Below are positions 8,641-16,468 of a DNA stretch of 42,609 nucleotides, piece by piece; the first letter of the stretch is position 1; each line of letters opens with the position of its first letter. The position numbers were made by a program, and so were the translations under genes. The notes below the pieces were generated by a model. It was given only the letters and a program-made list of their open reading frames with translations, had not been told where the DNA came from and did not search any database. Source of the DNA: Clostridia bacterium (lineage in GTDB: Bacteria > Bacillota > Clostridia > Oscillospirales > Acutalibacteraceae); contig JAFQIG010000088.1 in the NCBI GenBank assembly GCA_017397655.1, forward strand, positions 1 through 42,609, read 5' to 3'.

Positions 8641-9855
8641 TTGAACAATAATGTCGGAATGGAATCAATTGATCAGCTTTACAGAATAGGTCGCGGTCCG
8701 TCAAGCTCTCACACAATAGGTCCTGAACGTGCGTGTATTGCTATCAAAAATCGTTTTACGGATGCCGATTTTATCAAAGTTGTTTTGTACGGATCACTTG
8801 CCAAAACAGGTGAGGGTCACGGGACGGATGTTGTTATATTAAAAACGCTTTTTCCCGTTAAGTGTGAAGTGGTTTTTAATACGGAAGAAGAGAGTATTCC
8901 TCATCCGAATACAATGGATTTTATGATTTACAGACAAGAAGCTCTTTTGTCTGTGGTCAGAGTTATGAGTGTCGGCGGAGGCAGAATTCTGTTTGAGAAT
9001 GAAGAGGAAACGAAAGCTCCCATTGTGTACGGTCTCAATAAATTTCACGATATTGCAGAGTACTGCAATTCAAAGATGATTCGTCTGTGGCAGTATGTCG
9101 AAGAGAACGAAGGACCAAAGGTGTGGGATTATCTTTCGCTTGTCTGGGATACGATGAAAGAAAGCATCAAAAGAGGTTTGTTTGACGAAGGTGTTTTGCC
9201 GGGTGGTCTGGATGTTCATAAAAAGGCGAAACAGCTTTATAACAACCAGCACGTAGATGAGAGCCAGCAGACAAAAGAAAACAGACTTGTTTGTTCGTTT
9301 GCGTTTGCCGTCAGCGAGCAGAATGCGTCGGGCGAAACGATAGCCACGGCACCTACTTGCGGCGCGGCAGGTGTTCTGCCTGCCGTAATGTACTATAATC
9401 AGCTTAAGAACGGATATACTGACAGACAGATTCTGCAGGCGCTTGCAACGGCAGGACTGATAGGTAATATTATCAAGACAAACGCTTCTATTTCCGGTGC
9501 GGAATGTGGTTGTCAGGCGGAGATCGGAAGTGCCTGTGCAATGGCAGCTGCGGCTCTTGCTCAGCTGTTTGATCTTCATATCGACAAAATCGAGTATGCT
9601 GCAGAGATTGCCATTGAGCATCATCTGGGTCTCACGTGTGATCCTATATGCGGTCTTGTTCAGATTCCGTGCATAGAACGTAATGCTGTAGCGGCGATGC
9701 GTGCCATCAATGCAGTAAACCTTGCGTCATTCCTGTGGGATACGCGAAAGATTTCGTTTGACCGTGTTGTTCAGACAATGAAAGAGACGGGTCACGATCT
9801 CAAGGCGTCATACAGAGAAACATCGGAAGCAGGTCTTGCAAGAATAAAACTTTAA
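8641..9855 (+). CDS. L-serine ammonia-lyase, iron-sulfur dependent, single chain
   Basis: The 404-residue enzyme converts L-serine to pyruvate and ammonia using a [4Fe-4S] cluster. The beta domain comes first, with GRGPSSSHTIGPERA at residues 18-32 and YGSLAKTGEGHGTD; the alpha domain follows, with TAPTCGAAGVLPAVMYY, GAECGCQAEIGSACAMAAA and LTCDPICGLVQIPC holding candidate cluster cysteines. The two domains are fused in one chain. TTG 8641 is chosen because AGGTG lies eight bases upstream; the internal ATG at 8659 has no ribosome binding site. Placed in a catabolic operon, it suggests that the substrate releases serine or a serine-like hydroxyamino acid. Family strong, substrate identity in this operon inferred. 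Confidence 0.92.
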   Translation: MNNNVGMESIDQLYRIGRGPSSSHTIGPERACIAIKNRFTDADFIKVVLYGSLAKTGEGHGTDVVILKTLFPVKCEVVFNTEEESIPHPNTMDFMIYRQEALLSVVRVMSVGGGRILFENEEETKAPIVYGLNKFHDIAEYCNSKMIRLWQYVEENEGPKVWDYLSLVWDTMKESIKRGLFDEGVLPGGLDVHKKAKQLYNNQHVDESQQTKENRLVCSFAFAVSEQNASGETIATAPTCGAAGVLPAVMYYNQLKNGYTDRQILQALATAGLIGNIIKTNASISGAECGCQAEIGSACAMAAAALAQLFDLHIDKIEYAAEIAIEHHLGLTCDPICGLVQIPCIERNAVAAMRAINAVNLASFLWDTRKISFDRVVQTMKETGHDLKASYRETSEAGLARIKL

Positions 9856-9867
9856 ATGGTGATAATG

Positions 9868-11499
9868 ATGAAGATTTTTATTATTCAACCCGAATACTCA
9901 ACAGATTATTCACGCTCTGAAGAGCTGTTTGAGAAACAGCTGTCTCTTATGGATGCCTGCGATGATTCCGCGGATATTATTGTTATGCCTGAATCGTGTG
10001 ACATACCTGCATATGCAAAGAATAAAGAAGAGTCCGAAAAGAGTGTCGAACGATTCAATAAACGGCTTCTTGAGAAAGCTTCGGAAACTGCAAAAAGATG
10101 CAGTTCCCTGCTGTTTGCCAATGCAAGAAGCAAAACAGACAATGGCTACAGAAATACTACTTATGCATTCGACCGTAACGGCCAAATTGTCGGAATGTAT
10201 CACAAACAGCACCTTGTGCCGGGCGAAGTATCTGTAATGAAGCTTGACAGCGAGTATTCCTTTGAGTTTTCCGAGCCTGAGGTAATAGAGATTGAGGGTA
10301 TCCGCTTTGCGTTTCTTGTCTGCTATGATTTCTACTTTTATGAAGCATTTGCTAATATTGCACGGCAGAATGTTGATGTAATTATCGGTTGTTCGCATCA
10401 GCGAAGCGATACTCACGAAGCTATAGCGGTTATGTCTCGTTTTCTTTCGTACAACACCAATGCTTATGTTCTTCGCTCGTCGGTCAGTCTGGACGAGAAT
10501 TCCGATATAGGCGGCGGCAGTATGGTTGTCGCTCCCGACGGAGAGGTACTGCTTGATATGAAGAGTACGGTCGGCGTCGGAAGTGTTGAGATTGATATAA
10601 GTAAGAAATATCTGAAGCCTGCAGGATTCGGAAATCCTCCTGCTGCGCATTATGAATATATAGAAAAAGGTCGAAGACCATGGAAGTACAGACCGTCAGG
10701 AAGTGCAATAGTACGTCCGAACGATATAGCGCCTTATCCCAGAGTGTGTGCGCACCGCGGCTTCAGCACCGTTGCACCCGAGAACAGTATGCCGTCTTTC
10801 GGTGCGGCTGTTGCTATGGGTGCCGATGAAATAGAGTTTGACATCTGGGAGACGCTTGACGGTGAAATCGTATCGTGTCACGATGCAACGCTTGACAGAG
10901 TCAGCGACGGTACAGGACGCATTTATGAACATACATATGAAGAATTGCTTTCACTTGACTTCGGTTCCAAGTTTTCTGAAAAATTTGAAAAACTCAGAAT
11001 TTTACGCTTTGAGGATATTTTGAAAAAATTCTCATGTCACGTCATAATGAATATTCATATCAAGACGAAAGACAGTGTATGTGAATTTAAGAGAGAGACT
11101 CTCGAAAAAATCATTTCACTTGTCAGAAAATATGACTGTGAGAGATATGTATACTTTATGTGCGGTAACGATAATGTTTTGCGGATGTTACAGGAGATGT
11201 GTCCCGATATTTGCCGATGCTGCGGTGCAGGCAGACAGCCGTGGGAGATTGTTGACCGTGCAATCAGATACGGCTGTAAAAAGGTTCAGCTTTTTAAACC
11301 TAATTTCAATCGTGAAATGATTGAAAAAGCTCACGAAAACGGAATTTTATGTAATGTTTTCTGGTCAGACGATCCTTGCGAGGCAATCGAGTTTTTGGAT
11401 ATGGGTATAGATACGATTCTGACAAACGATTTTAACATTGTCAATAACGCTGTCAAAGAATACATACGGAACGGAGAAAGAGGATGTATTACGGATTAA
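9868..11499 (+). CDS. Nitrilase-family amidase fused to glycerophosphodiester phosphodiesterase
   Basis: One chain carries two enzymes. Counting from the upstream in-frame ATG 9856, the N-terminal half (5-250) is a carbon-nitrogen hydrolase with the Glu-Lys-Cys triad E46 (MPESCD), K117 (YHKQHLVPGE) and C156 (VCYDFYF). The C-terminal half (about 295-530) is a GDPD domain with AHRG at 299-302, PEN at 308-310, the EIEFDIWET block and CHD at 341-343, then a TIM-barrel ending in DTILTND. Both sites look intact, so the product should cleave an amide and a phosphodiester. No signal peptide, so it acts in the cytoplasm. GGTGA precedes ATG 9868; ATG 9856 lacks a site. It nearly abuts the serine dehydratase and overlaps the next gene by 16 bases. 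Separate genes are the usual arrangement for these families. Confidence 0.9.
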   Translation: MKIFIIQPEYSTDYSRSEELFEKQLSLMDACDDSADIIVMPESCDIPAYAKNKEESEKSVERFNKRLLEKASETAKRCSSLLFANARSKTDNGYRNTTYAFDRNGQIVGMYHKQHLVPGEVSVMKLDSEYSFEFSEPEVIEIEGIRFAFLVCYDFYFYEAFANIARQNVDVIIGCSHQRSDTHEAIAVMSRFLSYNTNAYVLRSSVSLDENSDIGGGSMVVAPDGEVLLDMKSTVGVGSVEIDISKKYLKPAGFGNPPAAHYEYIEKGRRPWKYRPSGSAIVRPNDIAPYPRVCAHRGFSTVAPENSMPSFGAAVAMGADEIEFDIWETLDGEIVSCHDATLDRVSDGTGRIYEHTYEELLSLDFGSKFSEKFEKLRILRFEDILKKFSCHVIMNIHIKTKDSVCEFKRETLEKIISLVRKYDCERYVYFMCGNDNVLRMLQEMCPDICRCCGAGRQPWEIVDRAIRYGCKKVQLFKPNFNREMIEKAHENGILCNVFWSDDPCEAIEFLDMGIDTILTNDFNIVNNAVKEYIRNGERGCITD

Positions 11500-12332
11500 T
11501 AATTCTGGCGTCGCTTATGGCGTCGTTCCAGTTTGTTTTCAATAACGGATATCAGAAAGAAAACGGAGCAGGACTTCGCTCTGCGCTTGATTTCACACTT
11601 TACGGAACACTTATAAGTCTTGTTCCGATGATAATTATCTGTAAGTTTAAAGTTGAATTTACGTGGTTTGCGGTTGCGGTCGCTTTTGTTCATGCGCTTA
11701 CAACAGTTGTATATAACTATGCGGCGGTCAAGGCTCTTTCCAATACCAATCTGTCCGTATATTCTTTGTTTGCCATGCTCGGAGGAATGGCCCTGCCGTT
11801 TCTTTACGGAACGGTTTTCTGCAACGAGGGTATATCCGTTTCAAAGATTCTTTGCTTTGTTTTTATTGCGTTATCACTCTTTATTACGGTAGAACGCAAC
11901 AGCGGCAAAAAAGGTGCAGTCAAGTATTACATAGCTGTGTTTATATTGAACGGTATGTTCGGTGTTCTCTCAAAATTCCATCTGATGAATGTCGAAAACT
12001 GCATCGACAGTTCAAGCTTTCTGATGTGGTCAAAGATTTTTACAATCGTTATATCTGCGATTATGATACTGTTTGACATCAAAAATACTAAGAAGCTTTC
12101 AAAAAAGAGCGTTGCTTACTGTTCAGGCTATGCCGTTATCAGTACGGTCAGCGGTTGGCTGATTTTATTATCACTTGATCATCTTCCCGCTTCCGTACAG
12201 TATCCGATGATTACAGGCGGTGTCATTGCTTTTACCGCTGTTGTCGGAACGTTCTTTGGTCAGAAACCGTCAAAAAAAGAGATTACAGCCGCCGTAATTG
12301 CGTTTGTTGCAACGATAATGATGATGTTTTAA
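11484..12332 (+). CDS. DMT-superfamily (EamA-type) transporter
   Basis: A 282-residue integral membrane protein with about ten hydrophobic helices in two five-helix halves, the plan of drug/metabolite transporters. The gene begins inside the end of the nitrilase-GDPD gene behind GGAGAAAGAGG, so the two are translationally coupled. It is the only transporter in the operon, and so the likely route for substrate entry or product exit. Motifs for a specific subfamily are not evident, so direction and substrate cannot be told. Confidence 0.85.
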   Translation: MYYGLIILASLMASFQFVFNNGYQKENGAGLRSALDFTLYGTLISLVPMIIICKFKVEFTWFAVAVAFVHALTTVVYNYAAVKALSNTNLSVYSLFAMLGGMALPFLYGTVFCNEGISVSKILCFVFIALSLFITVERNSGKKGAVKYYIAVFILNGMFGVLSKFHLMNVENCIDSSSFLMWSKIFTIVISAIMILFDIKNTKKLSKKSVAYCSGYAVISTVSGWLILLSLDHLPASVQYPMITGGVIAFTAVVGTFFGQKPSKKEITAAVIAFVATIMMMF

Positions 12333-12344
12333 GAGGTGAAACAA

Positions 12345-13154
12345 ATGTCTTTTGCCGATATGCACACTCATTCAGAATATTCGCACGATTCTGTATGCAG
12401 AATTGAGGATATGCTGAATGCTCAGAAGAGAAGAGGATCTGCAGCTTTTGCGGTAACGGATCATTGTGATGTCTGTTTTTGCGAGAAGCAGGATGTAATC
12501 TCACCGATTATAAACAGTTATGAGAATGTTCAGTTGCTTAAAAATTCTGATATAAAGCTGCTGTCCGGAGTAGAGATCGGTGAAGGATTCTGGTATCCCG
12601 ATACGTGCAAAAAGGTGTTGAGTGCCGTTCCGTATGATGTAATAATCGGTTCGGTACATTGTGTCAGAAGCGATATTACAACAAAAGCATACTCGTCTGT
12701 TGATTTTTCATTATTTACGCAAGATCAGATTTATGATTATCTTGACAGCTATTTTGATGATATTGAGACGATGCTTGCTTTTCTTGATTTTGATGTTCTT
12801 GCACATCTTACTTGTCCTTTGCGCTATATCAGCGGTCGTCACGGCAGAAGGGTTGATATGTCGAGATATGATGACAGGATTCACAGAATACTTCGGACAA
12901 TCATAGAAAAAGAAATCGCTCTTGAAGTAAATACATCAAGCTATTATGCTCTTATCAATGATTTTTCACCGAGCAGAAGCATTATTGCTCTGTATAAGGA
13001 GCTGGGCGGCAGACTGATAACACTTGCTTCTGATGCACATAAAGCTGAAAATGCGGCGAATTACTTTGAGGAGGCTGTATCGGAACTCAAAACAATCGGG
13101 TTTTCAAATGCTTTTTATTACGAAAACAGAAAACCTGTCGGATATTTGCTTTAA
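12345..13154 (+). CDS. PHP-domain phosphoesterase (histidinol-phosphatase-like)
   Basis: The 269-residue protein is a PHP-superfamily metal-dependent phosphatase like HisJ/HisK. Metal-binding motifs are visible: MHTHSEYSHDS at the N-terminus (HxH), TDHCD, GVEIGEGF, GSVHCV, a mid-chain AHLTC and DAHK near the C-terminus. Start ATG 12345 lies behind AGAGGTG; the GTG nine bases upstream overlaps this site. It is last in the operon, 12 bases after the transporter gene. No histidine biosynthesis genes are nearby, so a role in dephosphorylating a product of the GDPD step is more likely than histidinol phosphate hydrolysis. No terminator follows; the next promoter begins six bases after its stop. 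Confidence 0.88.
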   Translation: MSFADMHTHSEYSHDSVCRIEDMLNAQKRRGSAAFAVTDHCDVCFCEKQDVISPIINSYENVQLLKNSDIKLLSGVEIGEGFWYPDTCKKVLSAVPYDVIIGSVHCVRSDITTKAYSSVDFSLFTQDQIYDYLDSYFDDIETMLAFLDFDVLAHLTCPLRYISGRHGRRVDMSRYDDRIHRILRTIIEKEIALEVNTSSYYALINDFSPSRSIIALYKELGGRLITLASDAHKAENAANYFEEAVSELKTIGFSNAFYYENRKPVGYLL

Positions 13155-13159
13155 AGTAC

Positions 13160-13187
13160 TTGACATTTTACAATAAGAGAGTATAAT
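13160..13187 (+). promoter_or_regulatory. Consensus sigma-A promoter of the thiamine uptake operon
   Basis: TTGACA (13160-13165), 16-base spacer, TATAAT (13182-13187). Both boxes are perfect. The transcript would begin near 13194, just before the first riboswitch. Confidence 0.88.
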
Positions 13188-13201
13188 ACATTCATAATAA
13201 A

Positions 13202-13300
13202 AACACAGGGGAGCTTGTAGATGCAGGCTGAGAGGAAGTAATCTGAACTTCGACCCTTTAACCTGATGCGGATAATGCCGCCGTAGGAAGTTATACGTGT
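13202..13300 (+). ncRNA. TPP riboswitch 1 (THI element)
   Basis: The conserved thi-box elements occur in order: GGGG at 13208-13211, GCAGGCTGAGAGG around 13223-13235, GACCC, ACCTGAT at 13261-13267 and GGATAATGCC at 13270-13279, then GTAGGAAG. The ACAC/GTGT ends can pair as P1. ACAGGGG (13205-13211) inside the aptamer is repeated exactly as the 5' arm of the following terminator, so it can pair instead with that terminator's 3' arm CTCCTGT. This suggests antitermination without TPP and termination with it. Confidence 0.95.
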
Positions 13301-13309
13301 ATACTTTTT

Positions 13310-13343
13310 ACAGGGGCGACCGAAAGGTTACTCCTGTTTTTTT
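13310..13343 (+). terminator. Riboswitch-controlled terminator 1
   Basis: ACAGGGGCGACC and GGTTACTCCTGT pair around a GAAA loop (one C-A mismatch, two G-T pairs), followed by seven T. It directly follows riboswitch 1 and precedes riboswitch 2. Confidence 0.85.
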
Positions 13344-13432
13344 ATCCCGGGGAGTCTGAATTGACAGGCTGAGAGGCAGGTTGTCCTGCGACCCGTTGAC
13401 CTGATCCGGATAATGCCGGCGGAGGGAGAACA
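13344..13432 (+). ncRNA. TPP riboswitch 2 (THI element)
   Basis: A second complete thi box: CGGGGAG, ACAGGCTGAGAGG (CTGAGA at 13369-13374), GACCC, ACCTGATCC and GGATAATGCC at 13408-13417, then GGCGGAGGGA. The 3' segment GGCGGAGG (13418-13425) can pair with CCTTCGCC (13473-13480), the 5' arm of terminator 2, giving an eight-pair antiterminator with one G-U. This mechanism uses the 3' side of the aptamer, unlike riboswitch 1. Confidence 0.95.
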
Positions 13433-13470
13433 AGAATTGAGAATAAGTTTTTTGCTTATTTACCTTTATC

Positions 13471-13507
13471 TGCCTTCGCCTTTATTTTCGGCGAAGGTAA
13501 TTTTTTT
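13471..13507 (+). terminator. Riboswitch-controlled terminator 2
   Basis: Ten-base stem TGCCTTCGCC/GGCGAAGGTA with a 9-base loop, followed by AATTTTTTT. It lies between riboswitch 2 and the first thiamine gene. A weaker hairpin AATAAG/CTTATT (13443-13460) sits between aptamer and terminator. Confidence 0.88.
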
Positions 13508-13522
13508 GAGGGAGGTGAAAAT

Positions 13523-13822
13523 ATGAAAGCAAGTGTAGCGATTCAGGTTTTGCCCGTAGCTTCCGGTAAGGAAGAGCGCATCCGAATTATTGATGAAGTT
13601 ATAGCTTTTATCAAAAGCAGCGGACTTAACTGCCATGTAGGACCCTTTGAGACTACAATCGAAGGTGAAGACTATAATGAATTGATGGATATTGTCAAGG
13701 AATGTCAGCAAATCGCAATAAAAGCAGGTGCAACCGGTGTTTCAGCTTATGTCAAGATTGCGTACAACCCGAAAGGAGATGTTATGACCATTGATGAAAA
13801 AATCACTAAACACGCCGAATAA
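13523..13822 (+). CDS. Thiamine-binding protein (MTH1187/YkoF type, PF01910)
   Basis: A 99-residue cytosolic protein of the COG0011 family, small ferredoxin-like domains that bind thiamine or its precursors. Family features are VAIQVLPVA at the N-terminus, the GLNCHVGPFETTIEG segment and VKECQQIAIKAGATGVSAYVKI. GGGAGGTG lies before the ATG. It is the first gene behind the tandem riboswitches and overlaps the permease gene by about 30 bases. It commonly travels with thiXYZ and is thought to hold the hydroxymethylpyrimidine ligand. Confidence 0.9.
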   Translation: MKASVAIQVLPVASGKEERIRIIDEVIAFIKSSGLNCHVGPFETTIEGEDYNELMDIVKECQQIAIKAGATGVSAYVKIAYNPKGDVMTIDEKITKHAE

Positions 13823-14573
13823 AAATTTTGCTTCGTGTATTGCGGTTTTGCTCCTTTTGGTTCTGTGGCAGTCGGTATGTGCATCGGGTTTAATACCGGA
13901 ATTTCTTCTGCCGTCGCCTTTAGAAATTCTGAAGGCTTTTTGTGACGAGCTGCCTCTGTTATGGGATAACACATTGATAACATTGACAGAAGCGGCAGCA
14001 GGGCTCTTTTTGGGTATGTTAACGGGTTTTGTATCCGCTGTGCTTATGGATACATTCGGAATACTGTATAAGGCGTTCTATCCTCTTTTGATAATTACGC
14101 AGACAATCCCGACAGTTGCCGTTGCACCGCTTCTTGTTTTGTGGTTCGGATACGGAATGGCACCGAAAGTCGTTCTGATAGTAATATCCGTGTTCTTTCC
14201 CGTGACCGTGGGTCTTCTTGACGGATTTCGTTCTTCGCAGAAGGACGCTGTCGATCTTCTTCGCTCAATGGGAGCGACTCGTGTACAGATCTTTCGCTAT
14301 ATCAAATTTCCCTCGGCATTACCGCAGCTTTTTTCGGGATTAAAGATCGCATCCGCATACAGCATTGTCGGAGCGGTTATAAGTGAGTGGCTCGGTGGTT
14401 TTTCGGGGCTCGGTGTATATATGACGAGAGTCAAAAAAGCCTTTGCTTTTGACAAAATGTTTGCAGTGATTTTTTTGATTTCTGCGATTTCTCTTTTGCT
14501 TATGGGATTAGTGAAATTTGCTGAAAAAAGATGTATGCCGTACCGTAATACGGACGGGAAAAAAGGAGGATAA
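13794..14573 (+). CDS. thiX: ThiX-like ABC transporter permease
   Basis: Membrane subunit of a thiamine-precursor (hydroxymethylpyrimidine type) importer, 259 residues with about six helices. The EAA-type loop is recognisable as DLLRSMGATRVQIFRYIKFPSALPQ, followed by GLKIASAYSIVGAVISEWLG, as in the taurine/ThiX permease family. The start is ATG 13794 or TTG 13791; both lie 12-15 bases after AGGAG (13774-13778) and inside the previous gene, so translation is coupled. It is followed by ThiY after one base. TPP control of the operon supports the substrate. Confidence 0.9.
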   Translation: MKKSLNTPNKNFASCIAVLLLLVLWQSVCASGLIPEFLLPSPLEILKAFCDELPLLWDNTLITLTEAAAGLFLGMLTGFVSAVLMDTFGILYKAFYPLLIITQTIPTVAVAPLLVLWFGYGMAPKVVLIVISVFFPVTVGLLDGFRSSQKDAVDLLRSMGATRVQIFRYIKFPSALPQLFSGLKIASAYSIVGAVISEWLGGFSGLGVYMTRVKKAFAFDKMFAVIFLISAISLLLMGLVKFAEKRCMPYRNTDGKKGG

Positions 14574-14574
14574 T

Positions 14575-15567
14575 ATGAAAAAACTGATTGCTGTTTTACT
14601 GTCAGTTTCGCTTTTGTTCGGATGTTTCGGATGCTCTCACAGCGAAAATTCTGACAAAAATGCGCTCACGATTGTTCTGGAATGGACTCCGAACACGAAT
14701 CATACAGGTATATATGTTGCGAAGTCTTTAGGCTATTTTGAGGAAGCAGGTCTTTCTGTTGAGATTGTACAGCCTCCCCAGGACGGTTCCATTGCACTTG
14801 TTGCATCAGGCAAAGCTCAGTTCGGTGTTTCTTGTCAGGATACGTTGGCACCGGCCTTTGCTGAAGGCTCCGAATTGCCTGTCACGGCTGTTGCCGCTAT
14901 AATTCAGCATAACACCTCCGGCATTATTTCGCGTGCGGGAGAGGGGATGCACACACCAAAGGGACTTGAAGGAAAAAGATATGCAACGTGGGATTCACCT
15001 GTCGAAAAAGCAACTATAAGGGACGTTATGAAAGCTGATGGCGGTGATTTCGATCTTGTGAATCTGATTCCCTCTACCGTAACGGATGAGGTTTCCGCAC
15101 TCAGTACAAAATCCATTGACGCCGTATGGGTATATTACGGCTGGACGGGCGTTGCCTGCGGCGTGGCAGGTCTTGAAACCGACTATTTTGAGTTTGCCGA
15201 TATAGATCCTGTGTTTGATTTTTATACGCCTGTTATAATCGGAAATAACGAATGGTTAAAAGACAACGAGGAAAAAGCCAAGGCTTTTGTTTCTGCATTA
15301 TCAAAAGGATATGAGTTTGCGGTCGAAAATCCGAAAAAAGCGGCTGAAATCCTTATGGATGCCGTTCCCGAATTAAAATCAAACAGTACACTTGTATACA
15401 AGAGTCAGGAATACCTGTCAGCTGAGTATACGGCCGATGCTGACAGATGGGGTGTTTTTGACAGCAAACGTTGGTCTGATTTTTATAATTGGTTAAATAC
15501 AAACAATCTGCTCGAAAACAAGATCAATCCTGATTTCGGATTTACAAACGAGTATTTACCTGACTGA
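14575..15567 (+). CDS. thiY: ThiY-like thiamine-precursor binding lipoprotein
   Basis: Extracellular solute-binding subunit of the importer, 330 residues, NMT1/THI5-like. The first 20 residues form a lipoprotein signal with cysteines at LLFGCFGCSHS. The mature chain begins with the family block VLEWTPNTNHTGIYVAKSLGYFEEAGL, followed by PPQDGSIALVASGKAQFGVSCQDT. A WVYYGWTGVAC segment lies in the pocket region. Start ATG 14575 follows GGAGGATAAT; the longer frame to 14518 runs inside thiX and is rejected. The family binds formylaminopyrimidine or HMP, consistent with riboswitch control. Confidence 0.94.
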   Translation: MKKLIAVLLSVSLLFGCFGCSHSENSDKNALTIVLEWTPNTNHTGIYVAKSLGYFEEAGLSVEIVQPPQDGSIALVASGKAQFGVSCQDTLAPAFAEGSELPVTAVAAIIQHNTSGIISRAGEGMHTPKGLEGKRYATWDSPVEKATIRDVMKADGGDFDLVNLIPSTVTDEVSALSTKSIDAVWVYYGWTGVACGVAGLETDYFEFADIDPVFDFYTPVIIGNNEWLKDNEEKAKAFVSALSKGYEFAVENPKKAAEILMDAVPELKSNSTLVYKSQEYLSAEYTADADRWGVFDSKRWSDFYNWLNTNNLLENKINPDFGFTNEYLPD

Positions 15568-15568
15568 T

Positions 15569-16303
15569 ATGAAGAAATTAGAAGTTAAAAACATAAGTAA
15601 AAGCTTTGGTGATAAGCAGGTGCTGCAAGATGTTTCGTTAGAGCTGAATGACGGTGAGCTTGTCTGTGTGCTCGGCGTCAGCGGCGTAGGAAAATCAACG
15701 CTTTTTAATGTTATATCAGGGCTCCTGATGCCTGATTGCGGCAATGTTCTGCTTAACGGAACAGACATAACAAACAAGCCTGGTAATGTCAGCTATATGT
15801 TGCAAAAGGATTTGCTGCTCCCTTACCGTACTATAGAAGACAACGTTGCTTTGCCGCTGTTGATTAAAGGAATGAAGAAGAAAGAGGCGCGAAAGACGGT
15901 TTCACCGTATTTTTCTGTTTTCGGATTGCAGGGTACTCAAAAAAAGTATCCGTCACTTCTTTCGGGAGGGATGCGTCAGCGTGCGGCACTTCTCAGGACT
16001 TATATGTTTTCACGAGAGATTGCACTGCTCGATGAACCGTTCTCTGCACTCGATACCTTGACTAAGAGCTCAATGCACTCTTGGTACCTCGATGTCATGG
16101 AAGAAATAAAGCTGTCAACTCTGTTTATTACACATGACATTGATGAGGCGATATTGTTGTCTGACCGCATTTATCTGTTGTCCGGTTCACCCGGAAGTAT
16201 AACGTCCGAAATAATTATTGAGGAGCCGAAACCGCGAAGCAAGGATTTTAATCTTTCGCCGAAGTTCCTTGATTATAAACGAAAAATACTTGCATTGCTG
16301 TAA
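15569..16303 (+). CDS. thiZ: ThiZ-like ABC transporter ATPase
   Basis: ATP-hydrolysing subunit of the thiamine-precursor importer, 244 residues. Walker A is GVSGVGKST (about 36-44), the Q-loop is YMLQKDLLLPYRT, the signature is LSGGMRQRAAL, Walker B is IALLDEPFSALD and the H-loop is FITHDIDEA. It resembles nitrate/taurine/ThiZ ATPases. The ATG begins one base after the thiY stop, so translation is coupled. It is the last gene before the terminator at 16311. Confidence 0.94.
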   Translation: MKKLEVKNISKSFGDKQVLQDVSLELNDGELVCVLGVSGVGKSTLFNVISGLLMPDCGNVLLNGTDITNKPGNVSYMLQKDLLLPYRTIEDNVALPLLIKGMKKKEARKTVSPYFSVFGLQGTQKKYPSLLSGGMRQRAALLRTYMFSREIALLDEPFSALDTLTKSSMHSWYLDVMEEIKLSTLFITHDIDEAILLSDRIYLLSGSPGSITSEIIIEEPKPRSKDFNLSPKFLDYKRKILALL

Positions 16304-16310
16304 GGATAAA

Positions 16311-16361
16311 ACATCCGTGATTTTATCGCTGAAATCGGTGATTTATTTCGCGGATGTTTTT
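16311..16361 (+). terminator. Intrinsic terminator of the thiamine operon
   Basis: ACATCCGTG pairs with CGCGGATGT (one G-T) across a long internal segment that can itself fold, followed by TTTTT. Confidence 0.7.
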
Positions 16362-16397
16362 ATTTGTTTTCTGTCTGCTTATTCTTTCGTTTTTATA

Positions 16398-16425
16398 TTG
16401 ATTTTTTCTCAGAAAGTGGTAAAAT
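16398..16425 (+). promoter_or_regulatory. Sigma-A promoter of the oxidoreductase cluster
   Basis: TTGATT (16398-16403), 16-base spacer, TAAAAT (16420-16425), 44 bases upstream of the ATG. Confidence 0.65.
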
Positions 16426-16468
16426 GTAATTAGTTGTATAAACAGTAAAATTATACGGAGGTTATACG

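Noticed and set aside
12345-13154. Histidine biosynthesis histidinol phosphatase
   Set aside because: PHP motifs match the family, but no other his gene is near and the gene belongs to the catabolic operon.
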